A stretch of 64,000 nt of DNA from Irineochytrium annulatum (GCA_027600665.1 JADGJL010000006.1:1-64000), one strand, 5' to 3'. Shown: positions 1 through 9,141, counted from the stretch's first letter. A program made the numbers and translations. Notes: a model not told the origin generated them from the letters alone.

Positions 1-864
1 CCATATATCATAGTGAGTCACGTAAGGCATGGCGGCATCAGTGCCCATACCAATGGTGATGTCGTTTTCGATCGCTTGTTTTACACCTTTGAGCATGGAA
101 TCGTAGACGAGTCTGGAATTTTCTTTTACCGTTGCACTTACCTTCGTTACGCTAGTATCCAGTGAAGCGGATGGATAGGCGGCTTGCAGGGTGGGGATGA
201 GTGCGGTGTAGCCATTCAGGGCATTGGGATTATTTTTGAACAAACGAATGATTTCGTCGTCCATCTCCGAACCGTGTTCGATGGTATCGACGCCACCTTG
301 TAACGCAACACGTACTCCTCCCGTGCTTTCCACATGGGCTGCTACCCGCAGGCCAATCTTATGCGCTTCGTTACAGATCGCCGCAACTTCGTCCACTGTC
401 ATCTGTAAACGTCCAGCTTCGCCAACCATCTTTGCATCCGTCACGCCACCCGTCACACAGATTTTGATCAGATCTACACCGTGTTTCACATTCAGTCGTA
501 CATTTTTTCGTGCTTCCCACGGAGAATCGCCAACCAGAGCGAGGAATGGAGCACCATGTCCGCCCGTGACACTTAGGAAAAACCCGGAGACAAGCAGATT
601 AGGGCCGACAAAGTCGCCGTTGTTAATCTCATCCCGCAGCTGGACGTCGGTGTAAAAAAATTCCCCCGCACTGCGCATCGTGGTCACACCCGCATGGAGA
701 GCGGTCATCGCGTTGCGTTTCATGCGTCTTTTCAAAACGTTTCTGCCGAATTTGGTATTGAGGATTCGATCATATGCGAACTTCAACATGCCTTCACTGA
801 CCGAGAGACTGAATGGTTTACCGTCTGCAAAGAGATGTACGTGGGCATTAATCAGTCCAGGCAT
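1..864 (-). pseudogene. Truncated metal-dependent amidohydrolase, left duplicate copy
   Basis: This is the reverse-strand copy of the amidohydrolase at 9816-11138. It aligns base for base with 10095-10958 (constant offset 10094; about 93% identical in the first 60 bases). The frame appears open through the left window edge. The first 60 residues of the intact gene are missing: the copy begins at the internal Met of MPGLINAHVH, so the HxH metal motif is kept. Directly upstream, the sequence switches to the leader and start codon of the tetR gene (867 upward matches 12134 upward). The tetR-derived ATG at 869-867 is two bases out of frame and stops at once. The internal ATG at 864 lies 14 nt after AAGGAG, so weak translation is possible. 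Probably non-functional. Confidence 0.8.
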
Positions 865-1230
865 ACCATAGGAAACGACTCCTTAATAGTGAATGGCTGG
901 TTCGTTATTAAAACAGCCCTTTTTGGAGGGGGCGTCAAGGGGGATTTCTTGATGAACTTCGACCTTATAGCGTTATTAGCTTTACCGAGATGACTTTGAT
1001 AAAGGCTAACGCGAATTGAGTTGAAGGATATCACAAAAAGTGAGTAGATATATATATATTATTGATAGTAAGAATTGCAGCATGAAAAAATATCTAATTA
1101 TAATATGAAAAATAATCTAATAAACATGGTATTTTTTCATTTTACAAAAAGGTAATATGTTAAAAAGAATGGTGGAAATTGTAATAAATTGAGTTGTGTA
1201 ACATTAACTGAAGTGGACGAGGTGTGATTT
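865..1230. other. Junction and AT-rich leader before the exporter operon
   Basis: Positions 867 to about 940 are a diverged copy of the sequence upstream of tetR (12134 to about 12207), including its AAGGAG ribosome site on the reverse strand. From about 950 to 1230 the DNA is very AT-rich, with short AT runs near 1050-1080. It has no convincing ORF. It must carry the promoter of the operon starting at 1231, but I could not pick a clear -35/-10 pair. Confidence 0.5.
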
Positions 1231-2235
1231 ATGAGCATCATTGATGTAAACGGTATCACAAAGGTTTATCGGCAATATAAAAGATTTTCGGGATTGGTTG
1301 GCTCTCTGAGAAGTCTAGTTACTAGGCAGTATACGGAGGAAGTAGCGGTACGTGATATCACTTTTTCGATAAAGGAAGGAGAAGCAGTAGGTTATCTAGG
1401 TCCAAACGGTGCGGGCAAATCCACCATGATTAAGATGATGACGGGAATATTGGTTCCGACTTCTGGCCAGCTAAGGGTTCTTGGTTCGATCCCACATGAA
1501 GCAAGGCAGAGCAATTCTCAAAATATTGGCGTTGTGTTTGGACAAAGGAGTAATTTATGGTGGGATCTTCCGGTTCGTGATTCTTTTGATCTTCATAAAT
1601 ACATATATAAGCTCTCAGACTCCACATATCAAAAAAATCTGAACTACTATTCCAACCTCCTAGCGTTATCCCCATTTATTGAAAAGCCTGTTAGACAATT
1701 AAGTTTGGGTCAAAGAATGCGAGTGGAAATCGCAATGGCCTTACTGCATGATCCCAAAATTTTATTTCTAGACGAACCAACGATTGGTCTGGATGTCATT
1801 GCCAAAGAACAGATTAGGGAATTTCTAAGGATGATTAATCGTGAGAAGAAAGTCTCCATTGTTTTGACGACTCATGACATGAAGGATATTGAGGAAATTT
1901 GCCAACGAATGATTGTTGTGAACAAAGGCAATATGGTTTATGACGGATCTGTCGAACAACTTCGAACAACGTTGGGTGATCAGCGCCAGGTTATCATTTA
2001 CTTCCGGGAAGAGCCAGGCGTGATTGATATACCCGGGATTAAACTAATAAAGGACGAAGGGTTAAGAAAAACGTACTTATTTGAAAAAAGCGACAGGACC
2101 GTATTTGATTGTGTGAATCAGATCGCTAGTGAACATGCAGTTGAAGATGCTTCTATTGAAAGCGCAGACATAGATTCGGTCATTCGGAAACTCTATAGAA
2201 AATTGGACGAAGAAGATAGAGCAAATGAGTTGTGA
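1231..2235 (+). CDS. ABC-2 type exporter, ATP-binding subunit (COG4586-like)
   Basis: This 334-residue ATPase powers an ABC-2 export channel made with the next two membrane proteins. Visible motifs are Walker A GPNGAGKST (about residues 60-68), the signature LSLGQRMRVE (about 158), Walker B ILFLDEPTIGLD and the switch histidine in LTTHD. The C-terminal 90 residues form the extension typical of drug and polysaccharide exporter ATPases. ATG follows GAGGTGTGATTT. It is the first gene of a tightly packed collinear operon, and its stop overlaps the region of the next start. The substrate is not shown by sequence; the neighbours suggest the product of genes 4 to 9. Confidence 0.9.
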   Translation: MSIIDVNGITKVYRQYKRFSGLVGSLRSLVTRQYTEEVAVRDITFSIKEGEAVGYLGPNGAGKSTMIKMMTGILVPTSGQLRVLGSIPHEARQSNSQNIGVVFGQRSNLWWDLPVRDSFDLHKYIYKLSDSTYQKNLNYYSNLLALSPFIEKPVRQLSLGQRMRVEIAMALLHDPKILFLDEPTIGLDVIAKEQIREFLRMINREKKVSIVLTTHDMKDIEEICQRMIVVNKGNMVYDGSVEQLRTTLGDQRQVIIYFREEPGVIDIPGIKLIKDEGLRKTYLFEKSDRTVFDCVNQIASEHAVEDASIESADIDSVIRKLYRKLDEEDRANEL

Positions 2236-2249
2236 AAGGAGGGCCTGGG

Positions 2250-3038
2250 TTGAAAACGTATATTATGTTTGGTGTAAAAACATTCTCGAATCAACTTTCA
2301 TATCGTTCTGAAGTTTGGCTAAGATTGCTCGGGAATTTTGTGGCTATTTTGATTCTGACTGAGATCTGGAGAGCAGTTCTAGGGAATGGAGAGATTGAAG
2401 GCATAGGTGTAGAGCAAATGATTACATATAGCATTATCAACACGTTGCTTGCTGCCCTGCTACTTACCGGAATTAGTGCAAAAGTGGATAACAGTCTAAA
2501 AACAGGTTCAATCGCTTCGGAACTTATTAAACCTCTTTCTTATCCTCTACATCTATTATCTGAGGGACTAGGGAATTCATTCTATCAGTTGGTGTTTACT
2601 TCTATTCCTTCTTTATTCATCGCATGGTTTTTCTTTGGTTTTCTTCCTCCAGCTTCGGCAATTCATTTTCTGTTTTTTTTGATTGCTTTAATCCTGGCAT
2701 TGGCCATTTCGTTTTTGTTGGGGTACCTTATATCTTTATTGGCTTTTTGGCTCATGAATCACTTTGCATTAAATTGGATGTTGGGCGGATTCATCACGAT
2801 TTTTTCAGGTTCCTTTTTACCCTTATGGTTTTTTCCGGATTCGTGGGTGACCATAACCAAAATGCTTCCTTTCCTGTACCTGGGATATCTTCCTGCTGCA
2901 ATCTATTTGGGAGCGGTCACGATTCAGGAGATAGGAACTTTTATTATTACAGGTCTAGTATGGACTGCGGGGCTGACTCTTCTTGTGTGCTGGTTATGGA
3001 ATAGGGCGATCAAGCGTCTGGTGGTCCAAGGTGGATAA
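2250..3038 (+). CDS. ABC-2 type exporter, permease subunit 1 (COG4587-like)
   Basis: Integral membrane protein with about six hydrophobic segments, in the family that pairs with COG4586 ATPases. TTG at 2250 is preferred because AAAGGAGGG ends 6 nt upstream; a GTG at 2232 that overlaps the ATPase stop is in frame but sits upstream of that ribosome site. The protein begins MKTYIMFGVKTF and has the short cytoplasmic N-terminus and NSLKTGSIASELIKPLSYPL loop usual for this family. It should form a heterodimeric channel with the following permease. Confidence 0.85.
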   Translation: MKTYIMFGVKTFSNQLSYRSEVWLRLLGNFVAILILTEIWRAVLGNGEIEGIGVEQMITYSIINTLLAALLLTGISAKVDNSLKTGSIASELIKPLSYPLHLLSEGLGNSFYQLVFTSIPSLFIAWFFFGFLPPASAIHFLFFLIALILALAISFLLGYLISLLAFWLMNHFALNWMLGGFITIFSGSFLPLWFFPDSWVTITKMLPFLYLGYLPAAIYLGAVTIQEIGTFIITGLVWTAGLTLLVCWLWNRAIKRLVVQGG

Positions 3039-3063
3039 TGTAGCTGTAGAGAGGCTGATCTAA

Positions 3064-3858
3064 ATGACATTGAAACTTTTTGGGAAATTAGTCTTTTTGT
3101 TAACTAAAGAAAGAATGGAATATCGCGGGGACTTCTTCCTTGCAGTTATTGCTCAAATCATTAATTATACCGGAGATTATATTATTATTTGGCTGTTTCT
3201 AAGAAAGTTTGATACTCTGGCCGGTTGGTCCTGGCCTGAAATTGCGTTGTTGTACAGTCTGGGGCTGTTCACTTACGCACTAGGAGCCTCTTTTTCATTT
3301 GTGCAAATGCGGGACCTTGAGAATCAAGTGAAGAATGGGACATTTGATTCAATATTGATCAAACCCGTGAATCCATACCTATACTTGGTATGCAGGGGAT
3401 TCAACTTGGGATACCTTGCACATGTGGCGATATCAGGGTCTGTGCTGCTCTGGGCACTCTTTAAGTTAAACCTGAATTTATCCGGGGCTGAAGTGCTGTA
3501 CCTTATTCTCTGTATCATTGGCGGGGCCATGATTCAGGCTGGATTCATGTCGGTAATCGGAGCCGTATCCTTTGTTTGGATTAGAACGAATTTTTTGTTC
3601 ACCTTATTTTTCAAATTTAAGGAATTCATATCGTATCCACTCCCTGTATTCGGTACATTCATACAAGTACTTTTAACGTTTGTCATTCCATTTGCGTTCA
3701 TCAATTTCTATCCTGCTGCATTCTTGCTTACCAAAGGTACCGCGCTGTTGTCATCATGGACGATGTGGATTGTACCTGTGATAGGTCCTCTGGTTTATTT
3801 GCTTGGTTACCGTCTGTGGATGCTCAGCGTGAATAAATATCAAGGTGCAGGAGGTTAA
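3064..3858 (+). CDS. ABC-2 type exporter, permease subunit 2 (COG3694-like)
   Basis: 264-residue membrane protein with about six transmembrane segments. It carries the family loop LENQVKNGTFDSILIKPVNP, which parallels the LKTGSIASELIKPL loop of permease 1. The start lies 25 nt after the stop of permease 1. The gene end contains AGGAGG, which serves as the ribosome site of the next gene, so translation of exporter and biosynthetic genes is linked. Confidence 0.85.
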   Translation: MTLKLFGKLVFLLTKERMEYRGDFFLAVIAQIINYTGDYIIIWLFLRKFDTLAGWSWPEIALLYSLGLFTYALGASFSFVQMRDLENQVKNGTFDSILIKPVNPYLYLVCRGFNLGYLAHVAISGSVLLWALFKLNLNLSGAEVLYLILCIIGGAMIQAGFMSVIGAVSFVWIRTNFLFTLFFKFKEFISYPLPVFGTFIQVLLTFVIPFAFINFYPAAFLLTKGTALLSSWTMWIVPVIGPLVYLLGYRLWMLSVNKYQGAGG

Positions 3859-3862
3859 GTCT

Positions 3863-5242
3863 GTGGAACAAATAAAGGAGGCTATCTCGAATCTTTTACC
3901 TCAAACGGACAAAATGGGAGTCATCCAATTTGTCAGGCAACATCGATTAGAGAGTTTCGTTAGTACTCGATTTGAGGGTGTTTATACAAAAGAGTTAGAG
4001 ATTGATCTATATAACATCAAGAAGTTGAATGAGGATAAATTAGCTTTTTTGAAAAGGATTCATTTAAGACAAGGAATAAAACCATTAGTTATAAAGGGAT
4101 TTACATCTTTTTACTTGACCGGGAATACCGCATTATTAAGGAAAAGCAAGGATATGGATGTTTTTACGCAAGATCCTTCCGAATTTGTTAGGATTCTGGT
4201 GGAGGATGGTTTCAATGAAATAAAGTCACCCAATCCGCATGAATATTCCATGCTAACTAAAGATTCTATTGAAATTGATTTGCATCGGCATTTTCCGATT
4301 GCTTCATATCCGAGAGATCTTGAGCAGAGGGAGTTGAACCAAGAATTAACTACGAACGAACCATTGCAATTCGTAAATTATCTGGATTACGATTCGATCA
4401 TTCATCATACGGTAGAATTACCGGATTGTCTGATTCCTACAGTAACGATGTCAGCTTTACTCGCTTGCATTAATATATTTAATGATTATGTGACCGGTTT
4501 CGCCAAAGCTCCATCCATGAAGCTGATCGAGGTCATTGAAGTTATGGAGTTAATACGTCATCAGAATTTTAACAGAGGTGTTTTTGTACAGTTCGTTAAT
4601 CTTTATGGGGCTCAAGATGCTGTGTCTTTCACTAATTATATCACCCAGGAATTATTCGGCATGGAGCTAGTTTATATAGATGGGTTAAGAACTTACTCGA
4701 AATACCCACAAATACTTTTCTGGCAATTTAACACATGGTTTATTCCTGAAAGAATTCAAGATATTACGGTGTCAGATAAGTTAGACCCTATCTTCAGGGT
4801 TATGGATTCTTCGAAGGCTAAGGTCTCACGTCATGCAAGCAATGTATATTCCAATAAGAGCATGCAGTATCCATTATTCGGAATTGAGAAAAATAATGGC
4901 GGGGAATCACCTGAGATAGAGATGAATGTTCTAATGAAAGATATATTATCTGTCACTGTATATGTGAATACGGATTCAGGCATAGACGATGATGTTATCC
5001 ATATTCAAATAGGGAAGTTTAGAAAAACGCTGACGAGAAATAAATTTGCATATTTTTCTAGGGATGTTGTCAAATATGATCGTACGGAAAGAGGATATGC
5101 TGTGGAATTCAAAATAAGCCAAGAGGATATTCCTGACCTAATGAGTAATTATTATGATCATATCATTCTGTTTGTTGAACACCATATAGAGACACACGTA
5201 AGTAGCAATTTTTATTTCATCAATATTGTTTACCAAAGTTGA
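3863..5242 (+). CDS. Nucleotidyltransferase-fold protein (NTP_transf_5-like) with C-terminal beta domain
   Basis: A 459-residue protein. Residues about 60-150 look like the uncharacterised nucleotidyltransferase family PF14907: a KG.TSFYL helix, then R.SKDMDVF giving Asp97 and Asp99, then IEIDLH giving Asp139. The three acidic residues of a polymerase-beta-type active site are therefore present. The last 120 residues are beta-rich and of unknown type. GTG at 3863 is chosen because AGGAGG lies 8 nt upstream; GTG at 3845 is in frame but upstream of that site. Members of this family occur in some lasso-peptide and other natural-product loci. It could transfer a nucleotide to a small molecule or to a partner protein; the substrate is unknown. 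Confidence 0.65.
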   Translation: MEQIKEAISNLLPQTDKMGVIQFVRQHRLESFVSTRFEGVYTKELEIDLYNIKKLNEDKLAFLKRIHLRQGIKPLVIKGFTSFYLTGNTALLRKSKDMDVFTQDPSEFVRILVEDGFNEIKSPNPHEYSMLTKDSIEIDLHRHFPIASYPRDLEQRELNQELTTNEPLQFVNYLDYDSIIHHTVELPDCLIPTVTMSALLACINIFNDYVTGFAKAPSMKLIEVIEVMELIRHQNFNRGVFVQFVNLYGAQDAVSFTNYITQELFGMELVYIDGLRTYSKYPQILFWQFNTWFIPERIQDITVSDKLDPIFRVMDSSKAKVSRHASNVYSNKSMQYPLFGIEKNNGGESPEIEMNVLMKDILSVTVYVNTDSGIDDDVIHIQIGKFRKTLTRNKFAYFSRDVVKYDRTERGYAVEFKISQEDIPDLMSNYYDHIILFVEHHIETHVSSNFYFINIVYQS

Positions 5243-5304
5243 TTCTATAAGGGAGGGATGAATCAGAAAAAGGAATCAAGATAATAATTTCCTGAGGTGA
5301 TGAT

Positions 5305-6015
5305 TTGAAAAAAGAAAAAGATTTTTTGACTTGCCAACGTATTGGAAGAGAATTCCCCGACAGGGAATTTGAGATTAAGTTTGAATTTCAGCAAAAAGGT
5401 TTGGAATTATCTCATTATTTAGCGCTTATAGAGAAAGCAATTAAAGGAAGTGGTCGTTATGTAATTGATCCCGTCCAAGTACGAAGCACAATGACAACGC
5501 ATTTTTTTTCTGATAACGACCTGGAGTATTCCATCTTTGAATATGAAAACAGGTTGATGTTAAAGAAAAAGAGACACGAAGTGTTACATTCGGAATTATT
5601 CCAAGTTTATTGTAATGATGAGACATTTCTATATGACTTAAATGCGATCAAATCGGAATTGGAGAAAAACCAAGTTCACTATATGGGGTGTATGACAAAG
5701 AAGCGTATCAAAGATTTTTTGCTCAATACAACGGACGGAAGGATATATTCATTGGCAGTAACAATCTGCGAAGCATACAATCAATTTCAGTACCAATTTG
5801 AAATTGAATATAACGGATATATATCAAAAATGGAACATTTGGATAACAACGAAAATAAATTAGTTGATGCATTGATTCTTACAGCAAAAGATCTGTATGA
5901 AGTGATTGGCTCAGATATAATTCCTTCTGGGGACAGAAAGTTTGATTTTGTTCAAAGATCACGACCAAACTCTACTGGATTCAACAAGATCGATATACTG
6001 AATGAAATTTTATAA
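5305..6015 (+). CDS. CYTH / triphosphate tunnel metalloenzyme-like protein
   Basis: A 236-residue protein, start TTG after GAGGTGATGA. It opens with EFEIKFEF, a match to the ExExK signature of the CYTH fold that binds triphosphate and metal. It continues with the expected order: a strand ending in LMLKKKRH (basic residues facing the tunnel), then KKRIKDF, then QFEIEYNG, a further acidic strand pair. CYTH enzymes hydrolyse or cyclise triphosphorylated substrates (ThTPase, PPPase, adenylate cyclase CyaB). The sequence is divergent, so the assignment rests on motif order only. The gene lies 62 nt after the nucleotidyltransferase and just before a P-loop kinase. Confidence 0.55.
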   Translation: MKKEKDFLTCQRIGREFPDREFEIKFEFQQKGLELSHYLALIEKAIKGSGRYVIDPVQVRSTMTTHFFSDNDLEYSIFEYENRLMLKKKRHEVLHSELFQVYCNDETFLYDLNAIKSELEKNQVHYMGCMTKKRIKDFLLNTTDGRIYSLAVTICEAYNQFQYQFEIEYNGYISKMEHLDNNENKLVDALILTAKDLYEVIGSDIIPSGDRKFDFVQRSRPNSTGFNKIDILNEIL

Positions 6016-6045
6016 GAGAATCTACACTGGAGGTTTGAAGCGAAA

Positions 6046-6675
6046 ATGAAGCATCCTATATTTTTATCAGGTCCGCACGGGTCGGGCAAAACGACGTTGT
6101 TAAACAAATTAAAAGAAAAGCACAATATTTTTTACGAAAACGATTTTGACGTTGATTTTCTTAAAGAGTTTCCCAACATCAGGAATTTGTCCGATTTTGA
6201 GCGTTGCTTAATCAGACTTTACCACAGAATCTACTTGACTAATTATGCGGGCACGTTAGCAGCCTCCAAATCTGAAAACGTAATCATTACATCTCGGGGG
6301 ATTTATGATTCTGCTGCGTATATATCTACATATCGGAAATTAAACTGGTTCGAAGAGCAACATTTCGAGAGACTGAAGTTTATTCTTGAGAATAGTGGCT
6401 ATCAACCGTATACCATTGTGTTAAATCCGCCACCTGAAGTTGTGGCTGCTAGGCTCGATGGAAGACGAAAAGAGGGTACAAGGAAAACAAGGGACGATGT
6501 ATTTTTGAGTGAGGACTCCTATGAGTTCATAGAGAATATATGCCAATTCTTTTCCGGGTTAAGAGATATGAAGCACATTTTGTATATTGAAGATAATACG
6601 GACAGTGATATTGAGAAAATACTGTCATGGGTCGATGAAATTAACGCAGATAGACCTATCTTCAATATACGATAA
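6046..6675 (+). CDS. P-loop nucleoside/nucleotide kinase-like protein
   Basis: 209 residues with the Walker A motif GPHGSGKTT at residues 9-17. A second motif, VIITSRGIYDSAAY, resembles the DRS/ERS region of deoxynucleoside and thymidylate kinases. A later LDGRRKEGTRKTRDD is a likely LID segment rich in Arg/Lys. The length fits small nucleoside monophosphate kinases. The ribosome site is CTGGAGG. Stand-alone kinases of this type beside CYTH proteins suggest handling of a phosphorylated intermediate. Substrate unknown. Confidence 0.6.
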   Translation: MKHPIFLSGPHGSGKTTLLNKLKEKHNIFYENDFDVDFLKEFPNIRNLSDFERCLIRLYHRIYLTNYAGTLAASKSENVIITSRGIYDSAAYISTYRKLNWFEEQHFERLKFILENSGYQPYTIVLNPPPEVVAARLDGRRKEGTRKTRDDVFLSEDSYEFIENICQFFSGLRDMKHILYIEDNTDSDIEKILSWVDEINADRPIFNIR

Positions 6676-6695
6676 GAAAAGGAGTTGCACATGTT

Positions 6696-7538
6696 GTGGA
6701 TTTAAGAGTATTCGACAATATCAGTTTCGAAAGCTTGTATGAGCGATTGGACAGTAGGTGGAATTCAAACCATGAGTTGAAAAAATATATTCATCGAGCT
6801 AAATTCGACAAGTTACTATCTCACCTAACAACTGGAGAGAGTCTGCTTGATATTGGGAGAGGCGGCTCTGTAGATGGTATACTTGGCGTATTGGCAGCCA
6901 AAAAAGGATTGAATGTGACCATAAGTAATGTGTCGGAGAAAAATCTGAAAGTGATTCAAAAATTTGCAGAGATTCAAGGTGTGAAAGAACAAATCACATT
7001 TGTGGAAGCGTTACCGTTTGAACTTCCTTTTAAGGATCAATCGTTTCAAAATGTAATTGCGTTGCATATTTTGGAACACCTCCCCGACTTCAAACAAGGT
7101 CTGGAAGAAATAAGAAGGGTCAGTCAAAACAAAGCTATCGTTGCGCTTCCAACATGTTTGAATTTCTGTGCAATATCACGACTCGGTGGTTCCCATTATT
7201 TTGAGTTTTCCTGGAAGAGCCCCTTCTCGTTAATTTATGGTTCATGGAGATTGTTATACCATGCGGTAAAAGGTGACGAGGGGGTTGCGGAAGACATGGA
7301 GGAATTCGGGAGGGTTAACAAACACTTGTGGAGATTTCCATGGAAAATGAGAAAGAGCTTGAAAGAGGGTGGGTTTGAAATTGTCCAATTTGGTCCGGAT
7401 GCGATTCCACTGCCATGGTTTAATGCTTGGTTGCCTTTAATGAGAAAATTGGACAAGTTTAGTTACCATCCGGTGCTTAAGCATTTTGGAATGGGAAGTC
7501 ATGCGGTTTTATCCAAAAAAAATCAATATTATGAATAA
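6696..7538 (+). CDS. Class I SAM-dependent methyltransferase (Methyltransf_11-like)
   Basis: 280 residues, GTG start with AAAGGAG 11 nt upstream. Motif I is LLDIGRGGSVDG (about residues 50-61), a variant of the usual D.G.G.G with Arg in the loop. An acidic end of strand 2 is not obvious (TISNVSEKNL). The post-motif FQNVIALHILEHLPD matches the Methyltransf_11 motif. The C-terminal third holds a hydrophobic, aromatic-rich lid (WKSPFSLIYGSW), suggesting a hydrophobic small substrate. Role in the operon: probably tailoring by methylation. Confidence 0.75.
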   Translation: MDLRVFDNISFESLYERLDSRWNSNHELKKYIHRAKFDKLLSHLTTGESLLDIGRGGSVDGILGVLAAKKGLNVTISNVSEKNLKVIQKFAEIQGVKEQITFVEALPFELPFKDQSFQNVIALHILEHLPDFKQGLEEIRRVSQNKAIVALPTCLNFCAISRLGGSHYFEFSWKSPFSLIYGSWRLLYHAVKGDEGVAEDMEEFGRVNKHLWRFPWKMRKSLKEGGFEIVQFGPDAIPLPWFNAWLPLMRKLDKFSYHPVLKHFGMGSHAVLSKKNQYYE

Positions 7539-7578
7539 CTAATCAAGATCTAGTTCATTTGTAAAGGAGACGATTAAG

Positions 7579-8244
7579 TTGACAACTTGGAATGAATTTA
7601 TTGCCTATCTGGAAACGGAGATCAATTGGGATGAACCTACGCAAGAGCAGTGTTTAAAAGTGGAAGACGCTTTAAAAAAAATCATTAAATGTCCTGAAGA
7701 AATCCAGCAACGTTGTCGGGAAATTGCAACGAACGAAGAACTCTTTAAAGAATATAAACCCCATAATCAATATCCACGGATAACGATGGATAAATTTATG
7801 TTGCACATGGATACCGAAGATCGTTTTCGTGTGAGACTGCACAGGTTCAAATCCAAAAAGCATAATGGAGAGTCTGTCCCTAAAGTGCACAGTCATAAGT
7901 GGATCTATTCAACCATCATTCTTGCCGGTTCGTACAGAGAAAAACTGTGGAAAGTTCTTGAAACCAATGACGATACGATGGAAGCAAAATTGGAACTGTT
8001 AGATGAATATATGCTAAATACAGGGGATACGAATTCGGGATTGCTTGATTACGCACATCAAACCATCAATGATAGCGATGATGAGCATTGCATAACGCTG
8101 TTTATTCGAGGTAAAACATTGCAAAAGGGAGCCAAGATATTTAATTTGGATCAAGGGTCTTTTTCGTATACGTTTAGTCCGGACAAGCAATTAAAAGAAG
8201 CTTATACAAGTTTGTCTAATTATCAATTTACATTCCTGCCTTAA
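7579..8244 (+). CDS. Cupin-like protein of unknown function
   Basis: 221 residues; TTG start after AAAGGAG. A central stretch, VPKVHSHKWIYSTIILAGSYREKLW, has the spacing of cupin motif 1 (H.H followed by a G in the next turn). A second strand set, ITLFIRGKTLQKGAKIF, is compatible with cupin motif 2, though the second metal histidine is not certain. Cupins include dioxygenases, isomerases and sugar epimerases. Family assignment is tentative; the function is unknown. Confidence 0.45.
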   Translation: MTTWNEFIAYLETEINWDEPTQEQCLKVEDALKKIIKCPEEIQQRCREIATNEELFKEYKPHNQYPRITMDKFMLHMDTEDRFRVRLHRFKSKKHNGESVPKVHSHKWIYSTIILAGSYREKLWKVLETNDDTMEAKLELLDEYMLNTGDTNSGLLDYAHQTINDSDDEHCITLFIRGKTLQKGAKIFNLDQGSFSYTFSPDKQLKEAYTSLSNYQFTFLP

Positions 8245-8268
8245 CATACGTCCGAAAGGAGATCAGAA

Positions 8269-9021
8269 ATGAATAGTCACGTTAATGAAGTTTTGGAACG
8301 TAATTTAAAAAATCTTAGAGAAAACCATTATCCTGGAAGAGGTATCGTCATCGGTCTTACGCCTGATCAGCTGCATTACGTTCAGATTTATTGGATTATG
8401 GGGAGAAGCGAGAACAGCCAGAATCGTATATTCGTAGAGGAAAATGGGTTTGTTCGAACGGAAGCATTTGATTCCTCCAAACTGACAGATCCATCATTAA
8501 TTATTTATTCTCCAATAAAATTCTATGAAGATCATCATATTATTTCGAATGGAGATCAGACAGAAACCATTTATCATGCTCTGAGTGCAGGGAAAACTTT
8601 CGAGAATGCTCTGGATGAACGAGAGTTTGAGCCGGACCCACCTAATTTTACTCCGAGAATATCTGGATTGTTGCAAATCGGAACAGCCGTACCTCGTTAT
8701 AAGTTATCCATATTAAAATCGTTTTATAATGATCCGCAATACTGTATAAGAAATATCTATAATTACGAAAAAGCCATTCCTGGGTTTGGCCACTGTATAA
8801 CAACCTATGCGGCAAATGGAGCCCCCATTCCTTCTTTTGAGGGCGAGCCGTTTATAGTCAGCGTCTTTGACGATATCGACGAAACGCTTGATTTTTATTG
8901 GAATACCTTAAATAGGGAAACCAAAGTAGCTGTTTTAGCCAAATATATTCATGTTGAGAACGGGAAAGTCACCATTAACAGCATTAATAAGCATTCATAC
9001 AGTGGAATTACCCAATCATAA
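8269..9021 (+). CDS. PurO-like IMP cyclohydrolase family protein
   Basis: 250 residues with a good AAAGGAG site. The N-terminal block YPGRGIVIGLTPD, then IMGRSENSQNR, then a SLIIYSPI strand and an ISNGDQTETIYHAL helix reproduce the motif order of PF07826, the IMP cyclohydrolase family first known from archaeal PurO (closes FAICAR to IMP; Ntn-hydrolase-like fold). In most bacteria this reaction is done by PurH, so a PurO-like gene inside an export operon is more likely to act on a related aminoimidazole or purine-like intermediate than in primary purine synthesis. It is the last gene of the operon and is followed by a terminator at 9029. Confidence 0.7.
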   Translation: MNSHVNEVLERNLKNLRENHYPGRGIVIGLTPDQLHYVQIYWIMGRSENSQNRIFVEENGFVRTEAFDSSKLTDPSLIIYSPIKFYEDHHIISNGDQTETIYHALSAGKTFENALDEREFEPDPPNFTPRISGLLQIGTAVPRYKLSILKSFYNDPQYCIRNIYNYEKAIPGFGHCITTYAANGAPIPSFEGEPFIVSVFDDIDETLDFYWNTLNRETKVAVLAKYIHVENGKVTINSINKHSYSGITQS

Positions 9022-9028
9022 TTATCGT

Positions 9029-9061
9029 AAAAAGTCGACAATTAAATGTTGTCGACTTTTA
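9029..9061 (+). terminator. Rho-independent terminator of the exporter/biosynthesis operon
   Basis: Perfect arms AAAGTCGACAA and TTGTCGACTTT around a short A/T loop, followed by a T run. It lies 8 nt after the PurO-like stop and closes the operon. Confidence 0.9.
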
Positions 9062-9141
9062 TATATTTCTGTGATAGTTTGTCTTAAGCTACAGACACGA
9101 AAAAGTTAATTTTGTTCTTACATATCATTCTCAACCCGAAC

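Noticed and set aside
224..655. Long plus-strand frames over the amidohydrolase copies (also 10318-10749)
   Set aside because: They are antisense shadows of the real genes, as shown by their mirror in both copies.
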